Notes: generated by a model from the letters alone, not told the origin. Shown: positions 1-8,521, counted from the stretch's first letter. The stretch: 35,757 nt of DNA from Arenimonas sp. (GCF_022842045.1 NZ_JALHQI010000032.1:1-35757), one strand, 5' to 3'. Numbers and translations are program-made.

Positions 1-56
1 ACCAGTTCGACCAGCTCGTGCTTGTACTCAGGGCTGTAACGCTTGCGCTTGGACAT
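1..56 (-). CDS. IS3-type transposase OrfA, N-terminus only
   Basis: The minus strand reads MSKRKRYSPEYKHELVELV and runs off the window. This is the usual start of the helix-turn-helix OrfA protein of IS3-family elements (KRKRYSPEYK... then ELV). A GGAG ribosome site lies 5 bases before the ATG. The element's end probably lies near 110-122, because the bases from about 61 to 120 (with GTAGAATCGGGG) look like an IS terminal region. The other end is outside the window, so the terminal repeats cannot be compared. The element appears to have landed just past the end of an orphan Rhs tip. Confidence 0.7.
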   Translation of the reverse strand, partial: MSKRKRYSPEYKHELVEL

Positions 57-192
57 GGACACTCCTTTGACCCAGTATGGATCTTAGTGAAAGTGTCCGT
101 AGAATCGGGGTAGAACCCGTCATTATCTAAAGCAGCTTGACCCAGTGCCTGCAGGGCTCTGACTTGTTGATCGCTATGCGCTTCCAGATCAC

Positions 193-933
193 CTAGTGGC
201 CGCCTCTACCCAACCTCGTTCCCGTGGGCTCACCAGAGCTACCTTCGACCTGCTGATACTCGCCATCCGGCGAAGATCGGATCTGCTCACCAGTCTCAAC
301 AGGTATCGCGTTCCCTTCTGGATCCACAACAATCACAGGCGCGTCACCAGGGCCATCACAAGGACTCGTTTCTCCTTCGGAAGGCTGATCACTTTGGGCC
401 TCCGCGTTCTCATTTAGAAGCGGATTTCCCTTGTATGACGCGTAAGCTGCCGTCGCAATCAGCCCTACCACGTTGACGACCTTCGCCGCGACCGCCATGC
501 AAGCCTGCATTGGATCCAAGGGAATGGCGCATACCGCTACCCGGCCGTCCGGATCAGTTAACTTGTACGGGTTGTTGTTGGCGTACCAGTAACGATTGAA
601 GCTCGCCCCAGTGTTCGAGTCGGTGGTTACTGGATCAACCGACAAGAACCTCCCGATAGCAGGATCTTAATAGCGCTGCTGCATATAGGTCAGCCCCGAT
701 GAAGCATCTTGGACGTGCCCGGCATACCCAGAGCCGTCCTCCAACGCCATTATCTGCTGCCCAAAAGGTTCATGCTCGCGCCACTGCACCACAGCGCGAA
801 TCGCATCTGATATCGCAACCACGCTGAACAGCGCGTCGGCGTGTATGAAACGCACGTTCGTCTGCGCCTGCGCGGTATATGCGACTCCTTGCGCAAGCGC
901 GATTACGACTACCCACCCCAGGACCCGATCCAC
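193..933 (-). pseudogene. Orphan Rhs core/tip fragment with in-frame stop
   Basis: The translation contains the end of an Rhs core: GYAGHVQDASSGLTYMQQRY, a TAA stop at 669-667, then DPAIGRFLSVDPV... and the closing NNNPYKLTDPDGR. It closely parallels the intact core end of the Rhs gene at 1716-4877, where the stop position is a tyrosine (QRYYEPEIG). Reading frame is kept on both sides of the stop, so one nonsense change separates the two parts. After DPDGR comes a tip of about 115 residues that differs from the intact gene's tip and ends in SPDGEYQQ...GEPTGTRLGRGGH. That ending resembles a motif I recall inside longer polymorphic-toxin tips, so the tip may also be cut short. The first residues (GTG start at 933, hydrophobic and Ala-rich) look like a signal peptide but are probably chance. 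This fits a decayed orphan Rhs-CT module downstream of a main Rhs gene. Confidence 0.8.
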
Positions 934-1345
934 ATTTCCTCCGAAGGCGACGGGGCCACCAAGTTGGTCGAGTTAGCAACACTGAAGCGGCAACTGCTCG
1001 GACTAACCGATACGCTCCTAGCGGCAGCGGGACAAGCGGAGTCCTGATCGGTTCGTTGAACCGTCGTCACGCAAGACATAGCCCGCGTACGCAAACCTTG
1101 CGCTTCCCGAACAGTGAACTGGACCTACACGCTGCCGCCAGGCCATCACTCTTCGAAAATATCGGCGCATCCAATGATGAACTGGTAGTTCGATAGTTCT
1201 CCGAAGACGGACCAGCCCTTTGCGACCCTCTTGCTCTCAATCGATTGCCGCGCATACCTCTTTACAACATTCTGGACCAGCGGCGCAGCTGAGTGGCTTC
1301 CACCAAGCGCTGGGAGCTACACGGCAATATCTGCCTCGCATGTGG
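934..1345. other. Stretch without a recognisable gene
   Basis: I see no credible gene here on either strand. The short open frames have no ribosome site and no recognisable product. Position and mixed composition suggest decayed sequence between the orphan Rhs fragment and the membrane-protein gene. It could include a lost immunity gene or an earlier part of the orphan Rhs core. Confidence 0.4.
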
Positions 1346-1714
1346 CTATGGATCGAACTCGCCATCGAGGTAGGCTTTTCGCAAAACGCGCAGTGTAGAA
1401 ACCATCAGCAAAATCGCGAACACAACGAAGAGAACCTCAATAAATCCGCGAAATCCGTACCCCATCAGATGGTTTATTAAAGCCACCACATACAGTGTCG
1501 CTGACAAAACTAGCCAGAACGTACATCGGAGCGCTGTGAACCTGTCGCCCCCAAGCAGCAAATATGCAACATAGCTAAATGCGTACACCGTGCCACCCAA
1601 CCAAACGCCATGGATTGCCAGCGCCGGCGGCACAAAAGTCACCAATCCGAACATGCCGTAGGCATAGAATCCTGCGCCTTTCTTGAATTTTTTCTCGGAG
1701 ACTCTTTCTTTCAT
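1346..1714 (-). CDS. Small membrane protein, candidate Rhs immunity protein
   Basis: I do not recognise a family. Starting at MKERVSEKKFKKG the product has 122 residues, with a short basic N-terminus followed by about four hydrophobic segments: GMFGLVTFVPPALAIHGVW; VYAFSYVAYLLL; FWLVLSATLYVVALI; and IEVLFVVFAILLMV. It ends in a short charged tail (LRKAYLDGEFDP). The ATG at 1714 sits one base after the TGA stop of the Rhs gene, so the two are almost certainly translationally coupled; an in-frame upstream ATG at 1756 lies inside the Rhs gene and is less likely. A small gene immediately after an Rhs variable tip is where the cognate immunity protein is normally found. A multi-spanning inner-membrane protein would suit a toxin acting at or across the membrane. 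The immunity role is inferred from position only. Base composition is visibly less GC-rich than in the genes beyond 20,800. Confidence 0.6.
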   Translation of the reverse strand: MKERVSEKKFKKGAGFYAYGMFGLVTFVPPALAIHGVWLGGTVYAFSYVAYLLLGGDRFTALRCTFWLVLSATLYVVALINHLMGYGFRGFIEVLFVVFAILLMVSTLRVLRKAYLDGEFDP

Positions 1715-1715
1715 C

Positions 1716-4700
1716 TCAATCGTCTCGATCCTGATTGGCCTCATCACTCGGTGCATTTATCGCGTCAACAACAACGCGCGCTCTCTCAATACCGTCCACT
1801 ACATCCTCGGCGGAACCTAAGCCTCTCGTAAAGGCACCAGCTCCAAGTAGCGCTACGTCTATAGCAAGGCTCTTCTCTCTTCCCGCGCTAGGCTCGATGC
1901 CATACGCCACGGACTTGAGGCCTACCGATACAAATGCGAGCCCAGCGGAGGCGGCCTGTGCTGGGGGCGCAGGGATGGCTTTCAGACCCACGGACAAAAC
2001 ACCCGCGGCATTTCCGAACCAGTCTGCCGTGTCAACCGCATCTTTTCTGTTGACCGTGGTGTAGTCCTCGAGAGAGTCATCGCCCATGTTTCGAACCTTC
2101 ATACTATTTCGAAACATGATAATGTCCGGTGCCATGTCACGCGGAACCCAACTTCTCTCGCCATTCTTTCCCACCGGGGCAAACACGCAAGTCGGTCCGC
2201 AGTTGTTGGGGTAACCAAAATCGTCCACAGCCTGGCGTCCATCTGGATCGGTAAACCGATACGGATTGTTGTTGCCATACCAAAAACGATGGAAGTTCGC
2301 GGCAGATACGGGGTCAGCCGTCACCGGATCTACAGACAGAAACATGCCTATCTCCGGTTCATAATAGCGCTGCTGCATGTACGTCAGCCCGGTGCTGGCG
2401 TCCATGACGTGACCGGTGTAGCCGATTCCGTCAACGCTGCCATTGATCGGGCCGCCGTAAGGATCGTAGTTGATCCGATTGGTCACCACGCCGGCCGGGT
2501 TGCTCTCCGCCACCGGGCTGCCCTGCGCGTCGGTGTGCTGGTATTTCACGACGGTGTTGGCGTTGCTGGGCCAATCGTGGTCGATGCTGGCGACTAGGCT
2601 GCCACCAAGATAGACGTTATCGTGGGTCGTCTGGCTGCCCTGGATCTTCGAGTGGAAGAGCGGCTGCCCGCTGCTCGTGTACATCCAAAGGGTCATCGAA
2701 CCGTCTGACTTGTAGACCATCACTCGGCGGCCATGGCCGTCGTATCGATAGCTCTCGACAGCGCCGGGCCAGGTCACGCCACGCAGGCGGTTGCCCAGGT
2801 CGAAGCTGTAGTTGGTGCTGCTGTCCTTGCTGATCCGGTTTCCCTGCGGGTCGTAGGCGAAGCCATGCAGCGGGTTGCCGCTGGTCGTCTTGATGGCCGT
2901 GAGGCGGTTGCTGTTGACGTCGTACTCGTAGTTGCCGAATTCCTTCACGCCGGCTAGCTTCCACGAGCGCAGGTTGTCGAGCTGGTCGTAGGTGAAGCGG
3001 TGCCAGTGGTCGCCGCCGAACACTACCGAGCCTGCGTCGGTCAGGCGATCCAGGCCGTCGTAGACCATCCAGCGGCTGCGGGTTCCGTCGTTGTGGTCGA
3101 TCGTGGACAGGACGTTGCCGTTCCTGTCGTAGCCGTACTCGTGGTCCAGCGCGCCGCCGGTGTCCGTGCTGCGGGCCGGCAGCTGCCGCGCGTTCTGGGC
3201 CATCGTGTGGACCAGGCCGTTGCCGTAGGTGAACTGCTTGATCGCCCCGTTCGGGTGGTACTGCACGCCGGTGGCGTAGCTGCCGGCCTGGGTCGCCTGG
3301 CCCAGCGCGTTGGGTGCGTAGTTGACGACCAGGCCGGTGGGATAGCTCTGCGATGCCAGGTCGCCGTTGGCGTTGTAGGTGTATCCGATCGTCCAGTCGT
3401 ACCAGCCCAGCTGGCCGGAGGTTTCCGCCTTCATCATCCGGCGCTTGTTGTAGCTGTAGGTGTTGCGAACCGTGATCGACCCGCCGTCGTTGAGCGTGGT
3501 GATCGTCGCCGGCAGGCCGTCCGGCGTGTAGGTCCAGGCCTGGTTGCCGTTGCTGTCCGGGAAGCTGAGCGTGACCAGGCGGTTGCGCGCGTCGTACTGG
3601 CGCGTTGCGCGGCGGGCAAGCACGTTCGCCGTGGTGCCGTTGGCCTCGCAGGCCTGGCCGGCCGGCAGGCCGGCCGCGCTCCAGGTCAGGTTGCCGGCGG
3701 CGTCGTAGCCCATCAGGGTGGCGCCGGTCTCGGGCTCGACGACCCGGCAAAGCTCCTCGTGGTTGTTGTAAGTGTAGTCCCGGTTCACCCCCAGGGTGCC
3801 GCCGGTGGGCGAAGCGCTGTTGCTGCGCCGAAGGCGCGTGGGCTTGCCCAGCGCATCGCGGGTGATGTGCGTGAAGGCACCCTCTGGATGGCTGATCTTT
3901 AGCGGCCAGTCCGTCGTCGGCTGATCGTAGGTCAAATAATCTGTCGTGGTGGTCTTGTTGAACAGAGGATCGGTGACCTCCGTCTGGAATCCCGGCAGGT
4001 AGGCCATCGTCGTCGTGAGCAGACCCTGTTCGCTGTCCTGCGACTTGGCGACCGGCCGCCCCAGCACGTCGTATTCGGTCCACTGGCCGGTGCTGAGCGA
4101 GGACGTAGTGCCCGGGTAGGACGCAAACGTCGTGCGGCCCTCGTAGTCGTAGGCGAAGCGCTGGTAGCGGACCGTGGACGTGAAGTCGGCGTTGTCGTGC
4201 TCGCGCGTCACCAGCGGCTGCCACATGGCGTCGAAGTAGACGACCTTGATGCGATTGCCTGTGGTGATGGTCTGGCGCCAGTGGCCGGCGGGGATGCCGT
4301 ACTCGGCGGTGTTGACCTGCTCGAACACCTGGGTCGTGGCGTTCCATGCTACTTGGTCGCCTGTCGGATGCGTGACCGCGGCAATGCGCCCTATGGCATC
4401 GTAGCTGTAGCTAGTGGTGAAGCCGTTCTGGTCGGTGACCGAGGTCAGCCAGCCGCGCAGGTCCACCACCGCGGACTGCGAGGTTCCGTCCGCGAAGCCG
4501 ATCGACTGCGGGATGCCGCGCTTCCACTGCGAGATAACCGTCGTGTTGCCATTGCCGTCGCTACTGGTGGCGATGGTGCCGCGCTGGCCCGAAGCCAGCG
4601 ACGAGGTGAGATCGTAGCCAACCGTCTGGCGCAGCTTGCCGAAGGACGAGAAGGTCAAGGGCAGGGCGTAGGTCGGGTGATAGGTGCGGGAGGAAACCAC

Positions 4701-4877
4701 TTTGCCATCCACCGTGCGCTGGGCCACCTGGCCCAGTTTCCAGAGCGTGGTGTTGTCGTGGTAGGTGATGGTTTCGGTCTGGGTATAGGTCTGCGCGAGC
4801 GCGGCGCAGGGCAGCACCAGGGCCGAGGCCAACGCGGTGAGCAGCGGCCAGATCAGTTCTTTGCGCTTGGTGGTCAT
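1716..4877 (-). CDS. Secreted Rhs/YD-repeat protein with variable C-terminal tip
   Basis: This 1053-residue protein has an N-terminal signal peptide (basic MTTKRKEL, then a hydrophobic run ending ALAQ). Many YD repeats follow (YDAIGRI, YDRNGNVLST, YDGLDRLTDAG and others). The Rhs core ends with GLTYMQQRYYEPEIG, FLSVDP, NNNPYRFTDPDGR at residue 881. The remaining 172 residues are the variable tip, a potential toxin. The tip has a Cys pair (NNCGPTC) near its start and two Ala/Gly/Val-rich, partly hydrophobic stretches; I recognise no catalytic motif. ATG 4877 is preferred over the upstream TTG because AGGA precedes it at suitable distance. It follows the 609-aa gene by about 20 bases and is followed by the small membrane protein. 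No PAAR or VgrG-like region is seen, so export by Sec rather than type VI secretion is suggested. Confidence 0.9.
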   Translation of the reverse strand: MTTKRKELIWPLLTALASALVLPCAALAQTYTQTETITYHDNTTLWKLGQVAQRTVDGKVVSSRTYHPTYALPLTFSSFGKLRQTVGYDLTSSLASGQRGTIATSSDGNGNTTVISQWKRGIPQSIGFADGTSQSAVVDLRGWLTSVTDQNGFTTSYSYDAIGRIAAVTHPTGDQVAWNATTQVFEQVNTAEYGIPAGHWRQTITTGNRIKVVYFDAMWQPLVTREHDNADFTSTVRYQRFAYDYEGRTTFASYPGTTSSLSTGQWTEYDVLGRPVAKSQDSEQGLLTTTMAYLPGFQTEVTDPLFNKTTTTDYLTYDQPTTDWPLKISHPEGAFTHITRDALGKPTRLRRSNSASPTGGTLGVNRDYTYNNHEELCRVVEPETGATLMGYDAAGNLTWSAAGLPAGQACEANGTTANVLARRATRQYDARNRLVTLSFPDSNGNQAWTYTPDGLPATITTLNDGGSITVRNTYSYNKRRMMKAETSGQLGWYDWTIGYTYNANGDLASQSYPTGLVVNYAPNALGQATQAGSYATGVQYHPNGAIKQFTYGNGLVHTMAQNARQLPARSTDTGGALDHEYGYDRNGNVLSTIDHNDGTRSRWMVYDGLDRLTDAGSVVFGGDHWHRFTYDQLDNLRSWKLAGVKEFGNYEYDVNSNRLTAIKTTSGNPLHGFAYDPQGNRISKDSSTNYSFDLGNRLRGVTWPGAVESYRYDGHGRRVMVYKSDGSMTLWMYTSSGQPLFHSKIQGSQTTHDNVYLGGSLVASIDHDWPSNANTVVKYQHTDAQGSPVAESNPAGVVTNRINYDPYGGPINGSVDGIGYTGHVMDASTGLTYMQQRYYEPEIGMFLSVDPVTADPVSAANFHRFWYGNNNPYRFTDPDGRQAVDDFGYPNNCGPTCVFAPVGKNGERSWVPRDMAPDIIMFRNSMKVRNMGDDSLEDYTTVNRKDAVDTADWFGNAAGVLSVGLKAIPAPPAQAASAGLAFVSVGLKSVAYGIEPSAGREKSLAIDVALLGAGAFTRGLGSAEDVVDGIERARVVVDAINAPSDEANQDRDD

Positions 4878-4898
4878 GTCGTCAGGTCCTGGCAAGGG

Positions 4899-6728
4899 TC
4901 ACGGCTGCGTGCTGGAGCGCACCACCTTGGTGGGTCGGGCCAGGTGATCGAAGCAGTACGCGGTCCCGCTAGGGCCACAGTTGGTGTCGACACGCCAAAT
5001 GAAGTTGCGGGCCTGCTGAGTGATGGTCCGCGAAACGACCGGGCGCACGAGCGCGCCCATGGGATCTGAGATTCCGCCGAGAACGCTGCCGTACGAGCCA
5101 TGGAACAGCTGGCTGGTTGCCTCAGGCTCCGAGAGGTACACGCTTGCTTCGGCACTGATCACGGCGCCTGATGCATCAAGGATCTCGGTTCCCAGCGTGC
5201 GAGCCTCGTTGAAGCGGTACATCTTTCCGAAGCGATGCCGTCGCTTGGTGCCATCCGGATTGGTAACAACGACGAACTTGTCGACAGTGCAACTGGTGCA
5301 AGGATAGACAGGCTGCTGGCTCGGCGTACCCCACAGGAACTCCGACGCATCACCGTAGTCATAGATCCAACTGCTCGCAGAAAGCCCCGGCCCGCTCACC
5401 GCCTTACTCATGAGGCTCATGACATCGAAATAGTACGGCGTCAGCAATGCATAGGTCGGCGTGAGAGGTGGGCCGCCCTGCACACACTCAGTGGCGTGAA
5501 CGCCGCTCCTGTAGTGTCGAAGATTGGTGAAACTAAAGACGCCCGTCGCGCCGCTCGGGTGCTTTGCCTCAAGGGTGAAGTCCTGTTCTATGCCGACCGT
5601 CAGCCCTGCGCACCAGGGCGCAGAAAGGCTGTCTGACGTGAGAGGCGTGAGGGGCTTCAAATTTCCGGTATAGGTGTACTCCCACCTGCTGAGGTCCGGC
5701 AGGATCACGGCTGCAAGATTCGGGTTGGGGTCTAAGTGGGCGTTCGGGCTGTACTGGTACTGCCAGAGCCTTCCGTCCGCCACTGCCGAAACCAGTCGTC
5801 CTTCTGAATAGTTCAGCTGAATCTCGCGGCCATCGTTGGACCAGATCCTGGTCGGATGACCGGCAGCGTTGTACTGGAAATGTACCGTGTTTCCGAACTC
5901 GTCTTCCACCTTGCTCGCCAGAAGGTAGTAATGGTTTCGGGGAAGGTAGACCGGCAACTCGGCCTCACCTTCAAACCACTTGCTGGTCTTTATGTAGCCC
6001 TTGTCGAGGCGAGACGCGGTCCTGACCACTCCCACGTCGAAGTAGTACCTTGTGCCAGACGTCGTGGTGAGTCGAAATCCGTCGCCGGGGAGACCGCTGC
6101 TCATGGGAATACAATCGAGGAAGTCTCGCTCCGTCGTTGTCATTCGGTACGCGGCGCCTGTTGTTGGCGCGGGGGCCGAGCTTGTCACTCCAAGGGCTTT
6201 CGTACTGCCGCGTCCTGGGAGATGGATCGAAATACCGTTCCAGTACTCCGCTCTATAGAAGTATCCGGCGCCCGCGGTGGTGCTGGGCACGCTGCCCCCA
6301 CTGCATCGATTGTCAGGCCAGCCCGAGCTGGCCGCATAGGTAGCAGACATGTGCGGAACGTCCACCTGCCAATTGCCGAGCCCTCGCAGGAGGGTGTCAT
6401 AGGCTGGCCCGGTACCTTGAGGCTGGATGTCTACGGTGAACTCACGCGCCAGCCGCACCGGCAAACCGTTGTTACCAGGCAGGTCGATATCGACCACTTT
6501 GAACGACGTGCTTCCGTTGTAGAGGCTGACGCTTTCGCCGAACAGCCCATTGTCTAGCGGCGAGATGCTTTGGGCCGTCTCGACCCGCTTCTTGTACTCC
6601 AAGAAAGGCTCCACACCCTCCGTCTGCGTCCGCACGTCGTCCCCAATTTCGTCGTTATCGCCCGGGAGGCTTTGCGCGGAGGCGTGGCCGGCGCAGACAA
6701 GCGCCGCGAGAAGGATCGCGTTTCTCAT
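4899..6728 (-). CDS. Secreted Rhs-associated N-terminal half
   Basis: The 609-residue product begins MRNAILLAALVCAGHASAQS, a clear Sec signal peptide, after an AAGGGAA ribosome site; an earlier in-frame start at 6887 lacks both and is rejected. The next region (NGLFGESVSLYNGSTSFKVV, DIDLPGNNGLPVRLAREF) is typical of the start of long secreted Rhs/YD-repeat proteins. Later parts contain YD-like repeats (FQYNAAGHPTRIWSNDGREI, LNYSEGRLVSAVADGR). The protein ends abruptly in a YD-like segment (YCFDHLARPTKVVRSS). The next gene starts with its own signal peptide and continues the YD repeats. Together they look like one long Rhs shell split over two separately exported chains. A single ancestral gene split by mutation is possible, but the fresh signal peptide argues against simple decay. 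Confidence 0.85.
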   Translation of the reverse strand: MRNAILLAALVCAGHASAQSLPGDNDEIGDDVRTQTEGVEPFLEYKKRVETAQSISPLDNGLFGESVSLYNGSTSFKVVDIDLPGNNGLPVRLAREFTVDIQPQGTGPAYDTLLRGLGNWQVDVPHMSATYAASSGWPDNRCSGGSVPSTTAGAGYFYRAEYWNGISIHLPGRGSTKALGVTSSAPAPTTGAAYRMTTTERDFLDCIPMSSGLPGDGFRLTTTSGTRYYFDVGVVRTASRLDKGYIKTSKWFEGEAELPVYLPRNHYYLLASKVEDEFGNTVHFQYNAAGHPTRIWSNDGREIQLNYSEGRLVSAVADGRLWQYQYSPNAHLDPNPNLAAVILPDLSRWEYTYTGNLKPLTPLTSDSLSAPWCAGLTVGIEQDFTLEAKHPSGATGVFSFTNLRHYRSGVHATECVQGGPPLTPTYALLTPYYFDVMSLMSKAVSGPGLSASSWIYDYGDASEFLWGTPSQQPVYPCTSCTVDKFVVVTNPDGTKRRHRFGKMYRFNEARTLGTEILDASGAVISAEASVYLSEPEATSQLFHGSYGSVLGGISDPMGALVRPVVSRTITQQARNFIWRVDTNCGPSGTAYCFDHLARPTKVVRSSTQP

Positions 6729-7205
6729 ACATTCCCTTGGGTCGACATACGGCTCTTGAATTCGATCGGGCACGTTACGCAACAACCGAGTAAGTAGTCG
6801 GTCGCGCCTAGTCCAATCTTGCCGGTGGCATGTTAGTGATTCGACTGGGAAATTAGTGCGCGCGTTCGCGGACAATTCGCGCCACATTGGCTAATTCCCG
6901 CTAACTAGACACACTTATTCGCAGAGAAATAAAGGATCGTCCAATATCGAGGATAGTAAAAGCGGACAAATTCAACGACGACCGCAAAATCAAAGCGAAA
7001 TCAGGAACCCAAACACCCAGAACACAGCGCTTTTCGCTGGTAAAACGGGATCAAGGCGTCGCGTCCGAGAATAATTCTCACAAGTCTTTTTCCCGAGCGG
7101 AAACTGCGTCTGCTGCGGCTCAATCCTACCTTCGCCCGCCATGTCTTTGTTCAACCTGCCCAAGCGCCGACAAAAGATCCGACGCAAGCCGCGGAGGCAT
7201 CGGTT
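6729..7205. other. Intergenic region upstream of the Rhs operon
   Basis: About 480 bases between the Rhs operon and the IS element, with a noticeably AT-rich part around 6890-7080. It must hold the promoter of the leftward Rhs operon, but I find no convincing -35/-10 pair. The short open frame ending inside the IS left end (from about 7141) has no ribosome site and is not called. Confidence 0.45.
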
Positions 7206-7228
7206 TGACCTGCCCCCCATTTTCCGGT
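7206..7228 (+). repeat. IS left terminal inverted repeat
   Basis: TGACCTGCCCCCCATTTT followed by CCGG. It pairs with the right end at 8414-8436: the first 12 bases match exactly and the rest only partly. Confidence 0.85.
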
Positions 7229-7272
7229 CCAGGCTGATTTAAGTAGAGTCCGTCCCCAAGAGGAAGACGGAC

Positions 7273-7686
7273 ATGAAAAAGCGATACACCGACGAGCAGA
7301 TCATTGGCTTCCTGAAGCAGGCGGCCGCGGGCACCCCGGTCAAGGAGCTGTGCCGCAAGCACGGCTTCAGCGATGCGTCCTTTTACATCTGGCGCCAGAA
7401 GTTCGGCGGGATGGACGTGCCGGACGCCAAGCGCCTGCGGGCGCTGGAGGCGGAGAACGCCAAGCTCAAGAAGCTCCTGGCCGAAGCGATCCTGGACAAG
7501 GAAGCCCTGAAGGTCGTTGTGCGGGAAAATCGTAAGCCCGCAGGCCAAACGCGCCGCCGTGGCAGTCATGCGGGCCAAAACCCCGATCTCCGAACGCCGG
7601 GCCTGCCAGTTGCTGGGCCTGGCGCGCAGCGTGCTGCACTACGAAACGCAGAAACAGGACGATGGGCTGAAAGCCCGGCTGGTTGA
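7273..7686 (+). CDS. IS3 transposase OrfA, 3' part probably frameshifted
   Basis: The first 80 residues are a standard IS407-group OrfA: MKKRYTDEQIIGFLKQA, ELCRKHGFSDASFYIWRQKFGGM (helix-turn-helix), then the leucine-zipper-like RLRALEAENAKLKKLLAEA. OrfA of this group is usually about 90 residues, but this frame stays open to 137 by reading through orfB in a third frame. A TAA at 7533 just after GGGAAAA lies one frame away and would end OrfA at the expected length. Loss of one base between about 7510 and 7525 would explain this. The normal -1 slip into orfB may therefore be impaired. A GGAAG site precedes the ATG. Confidence 0.8.
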   Translation: MKKRYTDEQIIGFLKQAAAGTPVKELCRKHGFSDASFYIWRQKFGGMDVPDAKRLRALEAENAKLKKLLAEAILDKEALKVVVRENRKPAGQTRRRGSHAGQNPDLRTPGLPVAGPGAQRAALRNAETGRWAESPAG

Positions 7687-8407
7687 GCTGGCCGGCGAAC
7701 GGCGCCGGTTTGGCTACCGCCGGCTGCACATCCTGATCGAACGCGAGGGCGTCGAGGTGAACCACAAGCGGATCCACCGGCGGTATCGGGAGGCCGGGTT
7801 GGCCGTCCGCCGCCGGCGCAAGCGCGAGCGCGTGGCCGTGGAGCGCCGTCCGCTGGTACTTCCTTCCAGCCCCAACCAGAGCTGGTCCATGGATTTTGTC
7901 TTTGATGCGCTGGCAGACGGCAAGCCGCTCAAGTGCCTGACGGTGGTCGACGACTGCACGAAGGAAGCCGTGGAAATCGCGGCGGCCCGGCGAATCAACG
8001 GCCAGGGCGTGGCGGACTTGCTGGAAGCGGTCTGCCGCTTCCGCGGCTACCCGGCAGCGATTCGCACCGACCAGGGGCCTGAGTTCACCGGCCGGGCGCT
8101 CGACCAGTGGGCGCAAGCCAACGGCGTAAAGCTGGTGCTGATCCAGCCAGGAAAGCCAACGCAGAACGCCTACATCGAGAGCTTCAACGGCAAGTTCCGG
8201 GACGAGTGCCTCAACGAGAACTGGTTCACCTCGCTCGAGCACGCTCGGGCGGTTATCGCGGCATGGCGGCGGGACTACAACCAGGTCCGGCCGCACAGCG
8301 CGATCGGCAATCTAACGCCAGCAGCATTTGCAGCCACGATCCGGGACCAAGGATTCGCAAAACCCACCCCGAGCGATAACCTCGCCAATCAGGACTCTAC
8401 GAAATAG
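7517..8407 (+). CDS. IS3 transposase OrfB (DDE integrase)
   Basis: OrfB has the IS3 order: an N-terminal HTH-like region (ERRACQLLGLARSVLHYE), the HTH_21-like RRFGYRRLHILIEREG, then the rve integrase core. The catalytic triad is visible as D126 (SWSMDF), D185 (RTDQGPEF) and E221 (NAYIESFNGKFRDECLN), with the D35E spacing expected of IS3 transposases. The annotated start is a TTG inside the overlap with orfA; in this family OrfB is mainly made as a fusion to OrfA by ribosomal frameshifting, so this start is formal. The catalytic domain looks intact. Confidence 0.92.
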   Translation: MCGKIVSPQAKRAAVAVMRAKTPISERRACQLLGLARSVLHYETQKQDDGLKARLVELAGERRRFGYRRLHILIEREGVEVNHKRIHRRYREAGLAVRRRRKRERVAVERRPLVLPSSPNQSWSMDFVFDALADGKPLKCLTVVDDCTKEAVEIAAARRINGQGVADLLEAVCRFRGYPAAIRTDQGPEFTGRALDQWAQANGVKLVLIQPGKPTQNAYIESFNGKFRDECLNENWFTSLEHARAVIAAWRRDYNQVRPHSAIGNLTPAAFAATIRDQGFAKPTPSDNLANQDSTK

Positions 8408-8413
8408 CCGCTG

Positions 8414-8436
8414 GCCCTAAGATTGGGGGCAGGTCA
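8414..8436 (-). repeat. IS right terminal inverted repeat
   Basis: On the minus strand it reads TGACCTGCCCCCAATCTTA, matching the left end for its first 12 bases. It sets the right boundary at 8436. Confidence 0.85.
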
Positions 8437-8521
8437 ATAGTGCTGAAAGTCGGCAACCCAACAGAATTTGTAGCTTGGTAGCATCCGCACTTACCGTCGC
8501 AAAGCATTGTCTGGAGTGGAC

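Larger units (their letters stand above)
7206..8436 (+). mobile_element. IS3-family insertion sequence, IS407-group-like
   Basis: A 1231-base element bounded by imperfect inverted repeats. The left end reads TGACCTGCCCCCCATTTT and the right end, on the opposite strand, TGACCTGCCCCCAATCTTA. It carries two overlapping transposase frames, orfA and orfB, with a DDE catalytic triad in OrfB. The four bases on each side (GGTT on the left, ATAG on the right) do not match, so no target-site duplication is visible. That suggests recombination between copies or later change at one junction. It lies between the Rhs operon and the HNH gene. Confidence 0.93.

Noticed and set aside
667..933. A complete small secreted protein
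   Set aside because: The hydrophobic start looks like a signal peptide, but the rest is the end of an Rhs core cut by a nonsense codon, continuing in the same frame beyond it.
879..1196. A + strand gene of about 105 codons next to the orphan Rhs fragment
   Set aside because: It has no ribosome site, overlaps the Rhs fragment on the other strand, and has no recognisable product.
2617..4347. A 576-codon minus-strand frame inside the Rhs gene
   Set aside because: It is an out-of-frame shadow; the other frame encodes unmistakable YD repeats.
7466..8296. A 276-codon minus-strand frame opposite IS orfB
   Set aside because: The DDE transposase on the other strand explains it; its translation has no domain features.
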